From the NCBI GenBank assembly GCA_949152475.1, contig OX424561.1:20144481-20208480 (forward strand): DNA of 64,000 nucleotides, read 5' to 3'. Position 1 is the first letter of the stretch, and each line of letters opens with the position of its first letter. Positions 24,813 to 37,307 of the stretch are shown one piece after another. The position numbers and the translations under genes were made by a program. This stretch comes from Terebella lapidaria. Taxonomy: Eukaryota; Annelida; Polychaeta; Terebellida; Terebellidae. The notes beneath the pieces were generated by a model. That model ran no database searches, was not told the origin of the DNA, and worked only from the letters and a program-made list of their open reading frames with translations.

Positions 24813-25891
24813 TAAGCCCAGTCCCACTGTCGCGAATCGGGGCTGCGAATTAATACGAACGAATATTCGTAGCACATCGCGCATCATCGTATTGGTTCTC
24901 AGTGCATCTCATCAATTCGTTGACACCTTCGTATCACATCGGCATCATTCGCACAGAAACGCAGATCAATCGCAGACCACTACGAATTTTTTGAACTGTT
25001 GAAAAAATTCGTATTGGTCCTGCGAACTGAATGTTCCTGAAAATCGTTCTCACTAATTCGCGGTTTGTCGTTGAACTTCGTGTCAATTCCTTTCCGTTTG
25101 TGTCTCATCGTTTCACATTCCTATCAGATCGCCGCGAATTCGCATTGGTTCGTGTTGCTTTACAGACAAGGGCGGTTTTATTATGTCTATATGCAACTAG
25201 TAAATGTATAAAATACTACATATTACGATTGGGTGGCCAATGAAATTGTTATTTCTTGAATGTACGTCCATTGGCATACACATTTTCCCGATCATATGCC
25301 CGGAGCCTAATTACAGGGATCTGGGGGTAGCTGATAGAGTTTGAGAGGTGTACATATGTATATGTTCCTGATATGACAGTTGTGGCTCTTCTCGTTCGTA
25401 CTCAGAGTTTACACCTTGTCAGAAGAGGATGAGTTAAGTCATATGTCTTCCTTCAGAATTCCTTCTGAGGTCTTCCTTCAGAATGTTCCCTTTCGATGCT
25501 TTTGGCATGTTTGATCTTGAGGGTCTTAAATTTGTACCACAAATTTCTACGATATTTATTCTTCCGTGGCCAATCGTACTCCGACGTAATGATTCCCATT
25601 GATTCGTATCATTTCCTATTGGTTCGCACTAGTTCTCATGACGTTCGTTTCGTTTCTTAGTGCATCCGTATTGATTCCCCATCATTACCTTACTGTTTCG
25701 TATTAGACTTTATTGTGTGCCATATGTTCGTGGTCATGTCTCACTGTTTATTAGTCATTTGCGCTTATCATCGTAATGCATCTCATTAGCTCTGTTTTGA
25801 GCTACAAAAATTACACCGTTCGCTTGCGATTTCAGCCTCACAGATTCGCATTAATTCGCTGGAATCATTCGCAACTGTGGGACTGGGCTTA
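24813..25891. mobile_element. TIR element (TAAGCCCAGTCCCACTG ends) inside the gypsy fossil
   Basis: The left end TAAGCCCAGTCCCACTG is mirrored at 25875-25891, with TA on each side, so a Tc1/mariner-type target is possible. The interior is dense in degenerate CGAATTCGCATTGGTTCG and ATTCGTATTGG motifs in both orientations. No transposase is seen. Because it lies between the gypsy internal region and its 3' LTR, it inserted later. Confidence 0.65.
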
Positions 25892-27128
25892 TATATGTGA
25901 TAGCCACTGCGGCTGTCCGGGAAGCATGCATAAACTGGTTAAACTATCACTTTTCGATCACTCGTGTGTCATTTTACAAAATCTGTAAATTTGAAGGTTG
26001 ATTGGATTTCAAACACTCGGCACACCGTCCCTTTTGGCGGATGGCTTTCCCAGGTCATCATCCTTTCTAGAAGACCTCGTTCAAAATTTTAGCCTGTTTA
26101 TTGGGGTTTATTCAAAATACTTGGGGTGTTACAGTGTAGCCCCGAAGCCCCGGAGTTGATCCCCTTTCTTCCAAATCAGACCCTTAAGGTCTAACCTTTT
26201 GCGTCGCAACTTCTGGGTACCGCTGACCTTGCTTCCTTCTAGTTCTGCCATGTGATGCTTCAGTCGGGTTTCAGGACATTTTGGGCCAAGGCGGAGCATG
26301 TTGGGGACCAACATTGTAAGACGGGGGTAATGTGGCGATTTTGCGTAAAGATTGCGATATGAGTTTGGCATTTTCCTTACACCAAACTGTTTTGGCTGCT
26401 TCATGTTAAAAGCTCTTGTGTCTCTTAGCGACGCATTGTCATTCATCGATTCACTGCACTGTTTCTTTGGAATGTGACGTCACACCCATGGTCTCATGCG
26501 CTGACAGCTATAAATACTGCCACACCATTTTCTATCTTTGATTTGTCTCAGAGCCGGCAGAGCGAGAGGTCGACGTTGGGCACGTCCATGTGCTCCATAT
26601 CCTTTTTGTCTGGCTAAAGAGGGTCCTAGGACCCCGGGAGCAATTCCAATCGGGGGCCGAGGAGGGGGCTACTTTGATCCGAGGGCTCATGCGCCCATGG
26701 ATTGGTATTCTCTTGCCCTGGTATGGTGTGTAGAGGCTCTGGCAGGCCGTCGGGCTATCCGGGGTTCTATCCCAGTGGTGGACCATCGGCGAGGCCGGCC
26801 AGTAACACGCCCACATGCTCGTGTCTCGGGAAGCCACTCCCATGGCTCTCAGGCTCGGCACCAGACTACATAACCATGATGATATGATGTCTAATGTTAT
26901 CAATCGGGCCAGGCCCGTTCGGCGGACTAGTACCCAGTCATAGTTCAGTAATCACGACGCCCGCAGTGACCGTGCCTAAGGTGCGGAGCGCTTGCGCCCT
27001 AGGTGGCGGGCGTCAAACGTTACACATGAATATTGTAATTCTGAACACAATTTGGCATGTTAATGATGTTCGAATTGCACAGTTTATTGTAAGAAAGTTT
27101 TTTTCATCATAATACACCATTAGACCTA

Positions 27129-27180
27129 TGTTGTTGTTGTTGTTGTTGTTGTTGTTTTTTTGTGGGGGGGGGGGGGGTTG
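27129..27180. repeat. (TTG)n / T-run / G-run simple repeat
   Basis: About eight TTG units are followed by a T-run and about thirteen consecutive G. It is low-complexity DNA only. Confidence 0.85.
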
Positions 27181-27401
27181 CAGCTTTAAAACTTCACAAT
27201 TGGTGCATTCCTCGTCAGCATAAAGATCATGATATCCCATAATTTGTTTGAATTCCCGTTATCAGCTGGTGATCCCATTTCAGGCTAAAATTTAACATCG
27301 GGGTAGGCCTAGATTGTCAAATTTTTCTGTTTTCAAGTCTGAAATTGGGGAAAAAAAGATTTCATTGCCAAATAAAAACATTTACAAATTCAAACTTACG
27401 G

Positions 27402-27800
27402 TGGCTGTTTTATGCCATACATTTTTTTTCAACGAGTAATTCTCTTCGCGAAGACAATTGTGGCGAAGTAAATCATTTTCTACGCGAAGAGAATATTTAA
27501 TTCGCGAAGAAAACGTTCTCTCCGCGCAGTAAATATTCTCTTCGCGAAGGAAACTATTAAGTTCCCGTAGAGAACATTCTCTTCGCGTAGGAAACTATTA
27601 ACTTCGCGTAGAGAATATTAACTTCGCGTAGAGAACATTTTCTTCGCGTAGAGAATATTCTCTTCGCGAAGGAAACTATTAACTTCGCGTAGAGAACATT
27701 CTCGTCGCGCAGAGAATATTCTCTCCGCGAAGGAAACTATTAACTTCGCGTAGAGAACATTCTCGTCGCGCAGATAATATTCTCTTCGCGAAGGAAACTT
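27402..27800. repeat. TTCGCGAAG palindromic minisatellite array, left copy
   Basis: A conserved leader (GGTGGCTGTTTTATGCCATA, then a T-run and CAACGAGTAATTCTCTTCGC) opens an array of ~20-bp units. Each unit is centred on TTCGCGAAG, TTCGCGTAG or GTCGCGCAG and joined by GAATATTCTC or AACATTCTC. Units form a higher-order period of about 61 bp. The array ends some 70 bp upstream of the HECT gene start. The same leader and array recur in reverse orientation at 47362-47880. Confidence 0.85.
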
Positions 27801-27835
27801 ATAAAATACAATATTTTTTTTATTTCAAAGTGGTC

Positions 27836-27872
27836 ACGTGGTGAAGCTTCAGTCACTTGATTTTGGTCCAAG
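27836..27872 (+). promoter_or_regulatory. Probable core promoter/5' UTR of the HECT gene
   Basis: GTCACGTGG (an E-box, CACGTG) lies between the TTCGCGAAG array and the ATG at 27873. A TTATAAAATA stretch at about 27798-27808 could serve as a TATA box. This is inference from position only. Confidence 0.35.
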
Positions 27873-30800
27873 ATGTCGGTGGAAGAGGTGAGTGACTGAA
27901 AGCTTAATTGCTGATTGTTGACGTGTATAATTGCCCAGATCTTCCACCTATGCTATATATATTGTGTTGCGATGTTTATGGATGTCAAAGATTGTTACAG
28001 GTGTGCGAATTTCTACATGACATCGGCGTAACGCCTGCGGTGGTAGAGTGCTTCCGTTCAAACCATGTAAGTATTAGGCCTGATTTATGTCGAAGCGATG
28101 CGGTTTCTGGAGATGTACATGTGCTTTGCGGTTGAGCATTTGATTTTCAGCCACTATATCGGTATTACGGGTGGCATTTTCCGGGTGGCAACTTTAGTAG
28201 GCGCATTAGGCCTAAGTTGAACAAAAGGGTGTACAAAACAAAAGGGTGAACAGGGGGTTCAGTACGGTCAAAGTGGACCATAAGTCACCCAGGACCTTTC
28301 CCATGGGTCTGCAGTAGGTAGTTTGTTTTCTCAACCGAGTGCGTGCTCGCGATTTAAAGATCGATATTCCGGACAATAGGCCTGCAGTTCTATGCCTACC
28401 TATCATGTAGGCCACCGGAGTAAGGAATATAAAAAAAACGAGTACTACAGGAAGGTTGAGCAAACGTCCATATGAGCTATACTAGGATAAAGCGCCCTCG
28501 GATATTTTAAATAATATTTACTTGCCCTATGGTCCGAAAAGCTATTGCCATGGTTTTTCGTTCATCAACCGTCGTCTAGCATTCAGGATGTTATTTGCTT
28601 TTGACGTGATGAATTTTCACTCAAATTTCCCAGAATATATCTCGGGCCAACAGACCTTATTCCAGCCTTATGGGCTTATGCGCCACTGTCGAGATCTTCG
28701 TACCTCATCCGCCCGCCCTCCCTCTGCCGTTCCAGATGTATGTTATTGAATTTGCTTGACGAATGTTTCCTTGTGTTGTCATCTAAATTAATTTTTTATT
28801 GAATCAGGTTTTTTTTGCCGATTTGGCGGCAAATTTGATGACAAAAATGACACTTTTCAACTGATTTGAATGCGTAGATTGCCCCCCCCCCCCCCCTATA
28901 CAATAAGTCTGTAGATATAGCTTACGTAAAATCATGAGCACATATAGGAGGATTTTTTTTACCTTGAACTTGACCTCAGACGACCTTACATGTGGGGAAA
29001 CTCCAGGGCGTGTCTGACCTGAAATGTTTAAATCGACATGTGCAGGATTAGCTTATATTTCACATCAGAAGAAATTCAGTGGTTTATCTCAAGGTCATGC
29101 TCAATCTGAAAGATTATTTCACCAGCCTACCTGCATATTACTACATTGTTGAATGCAGTTATTTTCTGGTAAGCTACAGGACCCTTGGCCCTAAAATTTT
29201 GATCAAATTAATTCAATTATATGTATTATAAATGCGTTATGAATTTCGAAATTGCATCATCATAATGTCATTGAGATTGAATTGAATCAAAACTATCAGA
29301 TTACCATATTTGTTTCGATGGGAATACGCTTGAACTTTTATCCATCCAGCATCTGTATCAAAACTGTACTGAGGAACTGTACACATACTGACAGACAGAC
29401 ATACAGACACACACGCAGGCACACACACACGTAGACAGACAAAGACGTACACACACAGACAGGTAACAGGTATTTGTTTTAAACAACATATGATTGAATT
29501 TCTGGCACAAATGGCTGAAATAACTGTATGAAATAACTGAGATAGCAAATAAAGAATAATATATGGGTTATGGACCTAAATACACAAAGTCGCCTACAGC
29601 CTTACACCTGGATTATACTTGTCGTCATGAAAATAACTCGAACGCAGTCAATATCAGGTGCTTTCTGGATTCCGAAAATATGTGACAACGCTCAGACCAA
29701 TCAGAGCGCTGTTCTCGAAAGCGGCTCTTTCATTGGCGCGTCTGGTATCCAATACGTATCTTTATAAAAAAAAAGATTCACATGATTCACAAGAATCGCA
29801 CGATGAAATGTTCAGATTTTTATGCAATCGATTGATAGTACGGCCAAATTGGGCTTTCTACAAATATATTCCATGGCTGAAAACAAAAAAGAACAAAGAC
29901 GAACTGATTAAACAAAGATTGAAGTTGACATTTCACTTGTTATGGCATTGAACCATTGAGCAGCGCATTTTGTGAACATTTATTCTGAGAAGTTTCCACT
30001 TGAAGGTTTCTCATGCACGTTGAATATCAAGAACTTCTTGCATGCTCCTTGAAAGCAATGGGACCAAATATGATAGCATAGAGTCTACAATCTTATTGAA
30101 ATTGAATCGAAAAGATGTATTATCAATACGAAGTGTCCAGGAAACCGTGGCGTACTCCCATGCAGTCACAGTGCCTAAAGAACCTTCGCGGATTCCAATC
30201 GCCTGCACCTAGGTAGCCGTGGCTATTCCCGTTTGTCGTGCGTTTTGCAAGCACATTATTTTGACCACATTATAATATAAGAAGTTTGTGCATTCTGCGC
30301 AAGTGGCTGCCAGAAACAGTGATCCACCTCGTAAATATAAGCGTGGTAGTATTTCCATAGAATTCCATGGTATTCATAACAATATGTGTTCTTCGAGTTG
30401 TTGCTCGAGTTGTTCTTGGAACTGACATTGCCGATTTGATGAACATATCAGTGACGATGAGACAGCTGTACAACCATTGAAAAAATGGAAGGGAAATATC
30501 TTTGAAAAAAGAAAAAAAAAATTGTATGTATATCTTGCAGGAATTTAGGCTGTATACATGTTTATAACATCACAGAAATATCCGCAAGGAGGAGTATTTC
30601 CAATATAACATCGGACACAGTGGCTTACATACGGTCACGTTTTCCTTGCAGGCATACATTTGTATTCTTATTTATTTATGCCCATTATCCCTGAACCAAG
30701 ATACGTATAGTGTCAGGTGGTTAATTGAAAAACTTATTATGCAGCCATGTCCATTTTATAAACTTCACGAAATGAGCGAATACTTTTTGACATAGCATTG

Positions 30801-33800
30801 ATATTTAGCCGAATAACTAAGTTTGGATCGGGGGCAATAACACGTCATGTTCGGACCGGCTCGATATTTGGACTGATTGCAGTTTGGTCACAAACCTTGC
30901 TTCATTCGGGCACCATTTTGGTCAATAAGCAATATGGTATTCTTGCATTATCAGTTGAATAGCAGTGTCGGTGAACTCGGTGCTGTACACACTTGACGTT
31001 TTGTGAGGGGGGGGGGGGTGCATCTATCAAGACATTTGCAATGTTAAAGACCTGTCTAACCGACCGGAGCCTTTGCATCTACACTGATATTTGTCTTAAC
31101 CGGTATGCTGTACATGTAGGAATATGCTGTGTTCAGACTGGTTGCATAGACTTTAATAAAAATATAATTGTACACATGCCGGATGGCAATTAACGTATCT
31201 TCGAAGTTATGTGTTTTCGGGATAGGTACCGCGTGTTTTCCTCTGTGTGCCACAAAGCCACTCCAACAGCTATACGAAAATGGTCGGAACGCCTCAATGT
31301 GGCTGCTAATGAATTGAACTCGATAAACATTTTCTCTCGTCCTTATCTGGTGACTCGTAATACAAAACTGCTCGCATTTCAATTCAAATTTTTACATAGA
31401 ATTGTGCCGAACAATTATACGTTGCATATGATGAGCATTGTAGATGATAACACCTGCCGAAACTGTGGGGACATTGAGACGATAGAACACCTCTACGACT
31501 GTCCACGTGTCAGGAGGTTTATAGACGCACTTGGAACCTGGTTAAACTCGACCACCTTTTACTAACCAAAACAGTTGTATTTTTCGGCATCGCAGATGAA
31601 AGTAACGCCAATACCTCCACTTTCAATTTATATTCTTTTACTCGCGAAGTATCACGTCCACCGAAGTCAAATTAACAAAACAGAACCTTGTTTGTCACAT
31701 TTTGAGCGCACTGAGAAAATACCTGAAATTAGAACATGCCAATGCTATGAGCAGAACACAGAAAGCACGCTTCAGGGAAATGTGGGAAAAATTATGTTGT
31801 AAGATCGACTGAGTATTGTTACAGGTTACATGAACTATTTGGTTCTAGTATTTTTTTATGTAACCTAGTGCTCGCTGTATGTATGTATGAATCTTGAGTA
31901 AAGAATTTATTATTAAAAAAATTATGTTGTGTGTTGGAAAGATAATAAGAATGAAGCGAATTGAAGACGTTGATACTCGTATATTCGATAACATTCAATA
32001 ATTCACCGTTATTCTTCTGCGTGGTGAATTTCAAGGTGGATGTGAAGGCTGCAACCTTGTTAACTGAGGAACAACTGAAGTCTTTGGGACTGACAGGTCT
32101 CGGACACATCGTCCGATTGCAGGAATTTGGAAAATCGAAATCTTCAAATTCATCGCGCCCGTCCAATGATATGGAAGACAACAGGCGGGGCTCCAGGACC
32201 AAGCGGAGGGACCTGCTGAGGGCGGCCCTGGGACTGGCCACCTCTCCTTCGAAGTCCGGGCAGTCACCAAGTCCAAAGGTCGCAGTAGGACGACCACGAC
32301 ACACGAATCGGAAAGCAACCGTTGGACTGAGATTACAAAAGCCCGGCAGGACCTGGGAACAGGTCAAGTCCCCGTTAGGAGATGGGAACGTTGTACAGAC
32401 TGTCATAAACATGGGTGACACGTATGAACTGATTCATGACAAACTTACATCGATACTCTTTCCCGGCAACGTGAACTTGCATCTGGGCGACATAGAAAAC
32501 TACAACACATCAATCGTAAACGCATGCAACATTCGCGTCGACAAAGACATGGAGCAGTTCAGCCTGCAGAAGTATGTGGAGACAAAGAGGCTAACCTCCC
32601 TAATTAGATTCCACGTGTTGTGTACAGCATGTGATGTACACATGGACATATCTGACAGCGACCCATCCATGCTTTCACGACAAGACGTGAGTAACCATTT
32701 CACAAGGCACAATATAATAGGCTTATACTGAGCATAAGTTATTTGACAACATATAACTGAATACAATAATTTCCTGGTTATTCACACGCAGAATCTAAAC
32801 GAGTCTGTTGGCCCGGACATGACCTGTGGTGCAGAGGAACTTCCTGACATAGATCCACCGAGACGATTCCGCCGCTCACTCAGAACAGACAGGTACACAT
32901 GCTACCAGAAATCCATAAGAGGTTTCTGTTGCTACATACTTTGCCAGATATTCGGCAAACCATTTCATCCGAGATATTTTTTTTTGTAGACTTACAGATA
33001 AAAATCTTGGAAGATAGATCCTGATAACGATATAACGAACATAGTTCCGCGAAATAATACATGTATTTTATATGACATATACGCTCGTATCATGTGCAGT
33101 GAAGGAGTCTCGACTAGGCTCACGAGGGGCCTGAGCAGGACCAGATCTATCAACAGGTTAGTTAAATACCTGTAGGTACACAGTCATACTAGTCATACAT
33201 GTGACGACTAAGTCAATTGTACCTTCCACAAAGCTCCGCAAATCTACATTGTTTGAATTCCAGTGGTGATTGCTGCGATACCGGGGTGAGTGGGCCGTCC
33301 CGTGACCGGTCCATCGTTGATGTGTCGCCACTGCGTAGTTCGTCGACGAATCCAGGCTCACGCTGCACATCTGCTGGTTCCCGAGACATCCCGCCTTGCA
33401 CAACAGCGCTAGACACCCCGCCTTGCACGACAGCCCTAGACACCCCGCCTTGTACAACAGCGCTAGACACCCCGCCTTGCACGACAGCGCTAGACACCCC
33501 GCCTTGCACAACAGTTCTAGACACCTCGGCTTGCACGACAGCGCTAGACACCCCGCCTTGCACAACAACTCTAGACACCCCGCCTTGCACAACAGCTCTA
33601 GACACCTCGGCTTGCACGATAGCACGACGTCTAGACACATCGGCGTATACGGCACCACTAGACACATCTGATTGCAGGACAGCGCTGAATACAAGGTATG
33701 TGTGTTTAGGTTACCGGACCTACCGGACATATATATATATACAGACATCACGATAAAGCTTAGAAATTTCAGTTGTGACCTTGCATTGGACCTTTAAAGG

Positions 33801-36332
33801 TCAAAATGACCATTAAAAACTATATCGACCATTACCAGACAGAAGGCTGCAGGCTTTAGCCTAGTTCAGTTCATGGCACATTCGAATGAAAAGTGACATA
33901 ATACCGATTTCAGGGGTGACCTTGAATTGGAACTTCAGTGACATTGAAAGTTCAAAACGACCATTTTAGCTGAAAAGGGCCATTTTGGAACTTCGTCTTC
34001 GAACCTTTGTCTTTGGACCTATCTGTCACACATTGGATTATATATTTGTTTCATCAAATGAAAAGTATATGTTATGAGGTCAAACATCCATGTGTTTGGT
34101 TATTTTCCTAGATAACTGGAACATCATGAATGTAATGCAATTTTATGGGATGGTATATTCTTGACCAACAGCGATGATGTCATCATACTGGAGGAAACGA
34201 TCGCTGACGCCATGGAGCGTTTGAGAGGGCGCCTCCTTATAGACTCTGGGAAGAACCTCGTTAATGTCGACCGGGCCAATGTCCTTGACGGCGCGTTGCG
34301 GGCATTTGGTAGGAAAAAGTTCAACCCATGGAAAGCCTGCGATGTACTTTTCGCAGGCGAAAACGCTATCGACGAAGGGGGGCCCAGTCGGGAGTTCTAC
34401 AGGTTGCTCATGAATCAACTGCAGAGGATGCCTATATTCTCACACGAATATCCCAAATCCGTTGTGCTGAGGCATCAATGTTAGTAATGGCATAATTTAT
34501 TATAACAGTATGATTGAAAATTTTCAACCAAAAACGATTTCAAACAAACCTCTAATAATTTTCACTCAAAACTTTCCATGTACTCTCTATATAGGTTTTC
34601 AGCGGCATCGAACAACATTAGTTGATAGCATTATGACTTCCATCTCCTGAACTGCAATCTTTAGAACTGTCATATCGTTCTCTAGTAGCACTATGCATAT
34701 TAGTTTGCAATGGATCCGTGTTATCATGTGCATTCCGACTCAAACTTACCACAATTGGTACAATTCTTCACTGCCATAAACATGCACAGAACAAATGCTG
34801 TGTCGCCACTGAATTCTTCGCTTTTGTTATTATTAACATGGTATTATCATTCAGGCTGCCAGGAGAAGCTTTACTTTTGGGCCGGACTTCTCATGGGCCA
34901 CAGCATTGTACACGGCGGACAGTCCCCAGCCTTCTTCAGCCAGACTACCTTCTTCATTATAGCCGACAAAGCCGCGCCCTGTCGGGATGACATACACGAG
35001 CCAGAAATACGATCGACGCTACAAGAGGCAATTTCTCTTGATTATAATATGAGTACTTGTTGTAACTCAATTACCTCTTCTTCGGCTCAAGAGTATGAAT
35101 TGAATGCTGCGAATTTAAACAGCGTATGTTCACCTACAGATTGATAGCGCGACAGATGCAGAAAGCTACGAACAAGCGGTCACGAACGCCATTAATCCAG
35201 GTGGCAGGATGTGACGTTTACATGTACAGATATGAACAGAAATCTGTCCTCATACAAAGACTTCAACATTTCCTGGTGATTGAAAGGATTTGGGTGCCGA
35301 TGACACAGTGAGTGATAATCGTATGACATTCAGCCGCATGAACTATATATAACCATACAATGCTTAAATGTACACACCATGTGTGTACTTCTGGTAACTT
35401 CCGAACAAGAAATGTTCACTGGTAGCCTACACAGAAATCCGTAATTTCCCGATGGAAGGTCTGGACAAATTTGGGATCGTTCAGGAGATCCGGAGGAAGC
35501 CCGATATATGGGCCGATCTCTTCGTTCACTCGACTTCAAACATACTAACATCAAAGGCCATAGCGGACGTCTTCAACATCGGGTGGTCCCCTCTAGGGAG
35601 CAACAGGTACATCAGCGAGGTTCGAATGGAGTCTTGGTGGAGGGACTTCCTTCTCGACTTGGAAGGTATTTTGAGTTTACCGGACCGAAGGTCACTGGTC
35701 ATGCGGATTTTTACGAAGTTTGAGGCACAATTAGCCCACAGAGGCTTAGATCACGAAAGAACCAATTAAATTTTCAAGGTCAATGAAAACTCGATAAAAA
35801 TATGACGTACAATGATGTCATCAACATCGATTTCCACTGAATTTTAAAGGTCATAAATTTGTCAGTACTGCATGTACGATATACATACACGTAGTTGATG
35901 ATTGTGTTGTACAAACTGAATTCAGATGATTTTCTGGATCCGAGTGTGAAATATGTGTCATCTCGTGTGCCTATGTCAAGCCTTGGTGGGTGCTAAATGT
36001 CTCTGATTGCTCTTCTTTTGTGACCAGATGGCGACGAAGTCGATGTGGAAAATCCGTTGGCAGGAGATGGAGATTCCAAGACCATCACACTGACGTTGAT
36101 TGACATGCTGGCGTTCGCGACAGGGTCGGCTTCGATTCCTGTGGGAGGGTTCAGACCGACGCCCAAGTTATTGTGGCGTCATCCTGGTGACGATTCCTAC
36201 TCGTGCTTGGAGGAGTTCGCGTTTGGGAACACATGTGCCAATTTGCTAACACTTCCAGTCCTCAACAACTATGACACGTTCAAATCCCGACTGAAAGGTT
36301 CACTGTCTGTTCGATTGTTCACGACCCAGTAA
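27873..36332 (+). CDS. SAM- and HECT-domain E3 ubiquitin ligase (G2E3-like HECT), 11 exons
   Basis: Exons are 27873-27887, 28001-28066, 32036-32686, 32792-32892, 33100-33156, 33264-33695, 34172-34479, 34855-35027, 35140-35200, 35435-35665 and 36028-36332. Phases agree, giving about 799 aa. Residues 1 to ~58 form a SAM-type domain (VCEFLHDIGV ... LTEEQLKSLGLTGLGHIVRL). A basic Ser/Arg-rich linker, an uncharacterised middle region and ten or so nine-residue DTPPCTTAL repeats (about 337-440) follow. From about 445 to the end is a HECT domain: GGPSREFYRLLMNQL, FWAGLLMGHSIVHGG, and the catalytic Cys at about residue 768 in NTCANLLTLP, some 30 residues from the C-terminus as expected. The intron after 35027 would be GC-AG. 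It likely transfers ubiquitin through a Cys thioester; substrates are unknown. Confidence 0.85.
28480..28890 (+). repeat. Fragment of a dispersed repeat family
   Basis: TGGTTTTTCGTTCATC, then a TTTTGACGTGATGAATTTTCACTCAAA-like segment and TTGCCGATTTGGCGGC, match in order the copy near 55530-55700. The family recurs at 47881-47995, 54956-55200, 55225-55470 and 56755-57110. No coding content is seen. Confidence 0.55.
29390..29465. repeat. Imperfect CA / AGAC microsatellite
   Basis: Alternating ACAGACAG and CACACACA units over about 75 bases. Confidence 0.8.
31209..31920 (+). mobile_element. 5'-truncated LINE (L1/Tx1-like ORF2 C-terminus) in HECT intron 2
   Basis: A 118-codon frame shows the C-terminal LINE pattern TKLLAFQFKFLHRIVPNNYT, then CRNCGDIETIEHLYDCPRV. 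A CCHC-like Cys/His cluster follows the conserved FQFKxLHRI block, as in L1/Tx1-type ORF2 proteins. The downstream text (VVFFGIADESN) continues in a different frame, so the fragment carries at least one frameshift. It ends near 31915 in a short TTATTATTAAAAAAA tail. The endonuclease and reverse transcriptase parts are missing. It is in the same orientation as the host gene. Confidence 0.75.
33380..33680 (+). repeat. 27-bp coding minisatellite in HECT gene exon 6
   Basis: The unit GACACCCCGCCTTGCACAAC plus AGCGCTA repeats about ten times in frame, encoding DTPPCTTAL. Variation is mostly silent or swaps Pro-Pro for Ser-Ala and Ala for Val. Because 27 is a multiple of three, all six frames stay open, which creates false ORFs on both strands. 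Confidence 0.9.
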
Positions 36333-37300
36333 AGTTTCTGATATATCATTAGCCGTGTGTAATTCATCTTGTGACAAAAGCTCACAATTTAAAGTAGCAA
36401 ATCGATATGCGATTCGGCATCTCATGATTTATGTCTGATTTTAAATGTGTTTTGTTCAAAACACATTCAAATGCCAATTCTGTGTTTCCTCTCATTGCAT
36501 TCTTGACGACTTATTTCATACCACTATTTTTGCATGTGCTTTGAGTGTACTTTGGAGACGATGAGTTTTATGCATACATAAAAACGTTGTGATGTGCAGG
36601 TCATGACAATTTTAAAATGTTTATAAGTTCCTCCTATTCTGTTGCATATGTCATTCAGTCGTCACATATTTTAATGTTTTTAAAATGTAATTACTATTTG
36701 TTGACATTTCAACGCCTGTAATCTAGAGTTCTTGCATCACTCAAAAAATGCAACTAATGTTTCTTGACTTAACAAATGTAATTTTTTTCAACAGCTCGAA
36801 CTTTATTTCGATTATAGACAGATATATCTCTCACAGCACTGTAATCTATTGCCATCATACATGCATTTTTTAAGGCATTGTCAATGAATCTTGAACGATT
36901 AGTGTATTCAAATATTTTTTGCACTTGGTGGAATACACGTTTATGTGAAGTGTATGGTTTAGCGGATATTTGTTGTATTGCTTCTATCACTAGTGCGCTG
37001 GCTGAATGGTTGCGTCGTTAAATCTGTATCAGATATATTTATATCTATCAAATGTGTTGCATTGTCGTTTCAATTGGAGCCAACCAGGTTTAGTTCCTAA
37101 ACAGTATTTGTATCAAGTTTGCAGTAATAAAATTTTGAGTCATCTTTTCATTCACTTCAGTGATTCATTTCCGCAAGTAGGTGTTTGTTCACACTCATTT
37201 TGTGACAGATACTAATGGCCCTTTCACATAACGGCGTATAGCATGAACGTATGATTGATCTGAAAAAAAGTGGATAGATCTTTTTTGTTCAAGAGACCTG
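36333..37300. other. HECT gene 3' flank
   Basis: No gene is seen. An AATAAA at 37126-37131, about 800 bases past the stop, is a possible polyadenylation signal for the HECT gene. Confidence 0.4.
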
Positions 37301-37307
37301 AGTCAGG

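Larger units (their letters stand above)
20089..26660 (+). mobile_element. Old, broken Ty3/gypsy LTR retrotransposon fossil
   Basis: Two related LTR-like blocks lie about 6.2 kb apart: about 20089-20400 and 26331-26660. Both begin TGTGG and share CTATAAATACTGCCAC (a TATA box) and GGCGAGAGGTCGACG-like or near-identical text. The right block follows a polypurine-type GACGGGGGTAA. Inside are gag/pre-integrase remnants and integrase pieces (zinc-binding and core). The reverse transcriptase region is not recognisable. The element is heavily decayed, with many breaks, and carries a 1.1-kb TIR element (24813-25891). LTR divergence suggests considerable age. Confidence 0.7.
28067..31200 (+). other. 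Large intron 2 of the HECT gene, left part
   Basis: No exon is recognised here. The stretch holds a dispersed-repeat fragment (28480-28890), a C-run at 28881-28896, a CA/AGAC microsatellite (29390-29465) and a G-run at 31008-31018. A small CCAAT/TATA-like region at 29690-29770 precedes a 46-codon ORF with no recognised family. Confidence 0.5.

Noticed and set aside
27402-27800. CRISPR-like look of the TTCGCGAAG array
   Set aside because: Units are contiguous and degenerate without unique spacers, and the genome is eukaryotic.
29690-30475. Histone-like promoter (CCAAT plus TATA) and ORFs on both strands
   Set aside because: Translations in all frames did not show histone or other conserved motifs.
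33158-33751. Long antisense and alternate-frame ORFs over the HECT minisatellite
   Set aside because: A 27-bp repeat keeps every frame open; only the DTPPCTTAL frame fits the flanking splice phases.
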